Below, one piece after another: positions 6,316 through 7,224 of a stretch of 7,224 nt of DNA. The stretch is from Desulfarculaceae bacterium (GTDB taxonomy: Bacteria > Desulfobacterota > Desulfobacteria > Desulfobacterales > Desulfobacteraceae). The position numbers and the translations under genes are program-made. Numbering within the stretch: the first letter of the stretch is position 1; every line of letters starts with the position of its first letter. Location of the stretch: contig JAIPEK010000111.1 in assembly GCA_021737205.1 (NCBI GenBank), positions 1 to 7,224 of the forward strand, read 5' to 3'. The notes beneath the pieces are model-generated. The model ran no database searches, was not told the DNA's origin, and worked only from the letters and a program-made list of their open reading frames with translations.

Positions 6316-7217
6316 TATACTTTCTCCGCAACACGTTCGCCCATGATACCTGTTGGCCTTACCACAAGGATGCCGATCAACAGAACAAAAGTTAAGGCAT
6401 CCGCCCATACGCTGGATATATACCCGGCAATCAGCGCCTTGAAAACACCGAGCAGGATACCGCCCACCATGGCGCCGGGAATATTTCCGATCCCTCCGAT
6501 GATGGCGGCCACAAACGCATAAAGCCCGTAATTCCAGCCCATGTTGAAAGTGATCCCCTTGTAGTATAATCCGATAAAAAGTCCGCCCACGGCGCCGAGG
6601 AACGTACCGATGATAAAAACCAGCGTGATAATGTTGTTCACGTTGATGCCCATCAGTTTTGAGGCGTCATGGTCCAGGGATGTGGCCCGTATGGCCGTTC
6701 CGACCCGGGTTTTATCGATAAAAAAGATCAGTCCCGCCATGATGATCACCGAGAGGATCAGAATGGAAACCTGTATAAAGCTCAAGTAAATGCCGCCGAT
6801 ATTCCATGTGGTGGAAGGCAGGATGTCTGTGGGGAAAAACCGCATTCTCGGGCCCCATATGAGCATGATACCATTCTGGATCACAAGGCTCGCCCCCAGT
6901 GCGGATACCACTGCGCTGAGCCTCGGCGCCGTCCGAAGGGGTTTGTATGCGATCCGTTCCAGAAGGATCCCGGCAAAGGCGATAATAATGCCTGTGGAAA
7001 CGAAAATCAGTATCAACGATACAACCGAGTTGGTGTCCGGTCCAAGGAACCGGTCATAAACAGTCAATCCGACAAATGCCGCCATCGCAACAAGGTCTCC
7101 GTGGGCAAAATTTATCAGTTTCATGATGCCGTACACCATGGTGTATCCCAGGGCGACCAGGGCGAAAATACTGCCGATGGTCAGACCGTTGACAAGCTGT
7201 TGAAAAAATATGTCCAT
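6315..7217 (-). CDS. livH: Branched-chain amino-acid type ABC transporter permease LivH
   Basis: This is the partner inner-membrane permease of LivM. The 300-residue protein is of normal length. It begins with the family pattern NGLTIGSIFALVALGYTMVYG (10-30) followed by KLINFAHGD (33-41). It also has ERIAYKPLR (87-95), the cytoplasmic segment GTAIRATSLDHDASKLMGIN (173-192) and GGIGNIPGAMVGGILLG (241-257), the loop expected to dock on the ATPases, and ends in VVRPTGIMGER. I count about eight hydrophobic segments. The start at 7217 is the natural family start, but its Shine-Dalgarno would lie largely beyond the window; the seven visible upstream bases read taaaccc. It is the first gene of the four-gene run visible here; a periplasmic binding protein gene is expected upstream but not seen. 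The stop overlaps the livM start by one base. Confidence 0.96.
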   Translation of the reverse strand: MDIFFQQLVNGLTIGSIFALVALGYTMVYGIMKLINFAHGDLVAMAAFVGLTVYDRFLGPDTNSVVSLILIFVSTGIIIAFAGILLERIAYKPLRTAPRLSAVVSALGASLVIQNGIMLIWGPRMRFFPTDILPSTTWNIGGIYLSFIQVSILILSVIIMAGLIFFIDKTRVGTAIRATSLDHDASKLMGINVNNIITLVFIIGTFLGAVGGLFIGLYYKGITFNMGWNYGLYAFVAAIIGGIGNIPGAMVGGILLGVFKALIAGYISSVWADALTFVLLIGILVVRPTGIMGERVAEKV

Positions 7218-7224
7218 GGGTTTA

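Noticed and set aside
6316..6408. 31-residue N-terminal extension of LivM
   Set aside because: It lies wholly inside livH, is Cys-rich and not membrane-like, whereas the ATG at 6315 has a Shine-Dalgarno and the classical TAATG junction.

Overview
The window looks like ordinary chromosomal DNA from an anaerobic bacterium of moderate GC content. The class III (oxygen-sensitive, glycyl radical) ribonucleotide reductase and a branched-chain amino-acid type ABC importer suggest an anaerobic proteobacterium. My impression is a sulfate-reducer-like member of the Desulfobacterota, but this rests on protein style only and was not tested by any search. I see no phage, insertion sequence, CRISPR array, tRNA or rRNA.

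Layout. At 22-2112 on the minus strand lies nrdD, the anaerobic ribonucleoside-triphosphate reductase. A Shine-Dalgarno-like AAAGGA just past its stop, at the window edge, suggests a further gene (nrdG would be usual) starting immediately outside. The 327-base gap at 2116-2442 carries the nrdD control region: two NrdR-type boxes that are exact inverted copies of each other bracket a perfect TTGACA -35 element. The rest of the gap is AT-rich, with a 17-bp operator-like dyad and a short degenerate array of 7-base units. Next come a small two-helix membrane protein of unknown function (2443-2691, plus strand) and a CoA-pyrophosphatase-like Nudix hydrolase (2666-3259, minus strand); their 3' ends overlap by 26 bp. 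A short divergent region at 3260-3387 separates the Nudix gene from trmO (3388-3864, plus strand), a one-domain tRNA m6t6A37 methyltransferase.

From 3870 to 7217 on the minus strand is a tightly packed operon transcribed livH-livM-livG-livF: two permeases followed by two ATPases of a LIV/HAAT-family importer. Adjacent genes overlap or nearly touch (TAATG at livH/livM, 3 bp at livM/livG, 8 bp overlap at livG/livF), which suggests translational coupling. The periplasmic binding protein is not in the window and would be expected upstream, beyond 7224.

The groups are functionally independent: deoxynucleotide supply, nucleotide or CoA housekeeping, tRNA modification and amino-acid uptake. I found no convincing new system. 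The points most worth a second look are the NrdR-type operator architecture, the heptamer array and dyad beside it, and the small membrane protein with its overlapping convergent neighbour.
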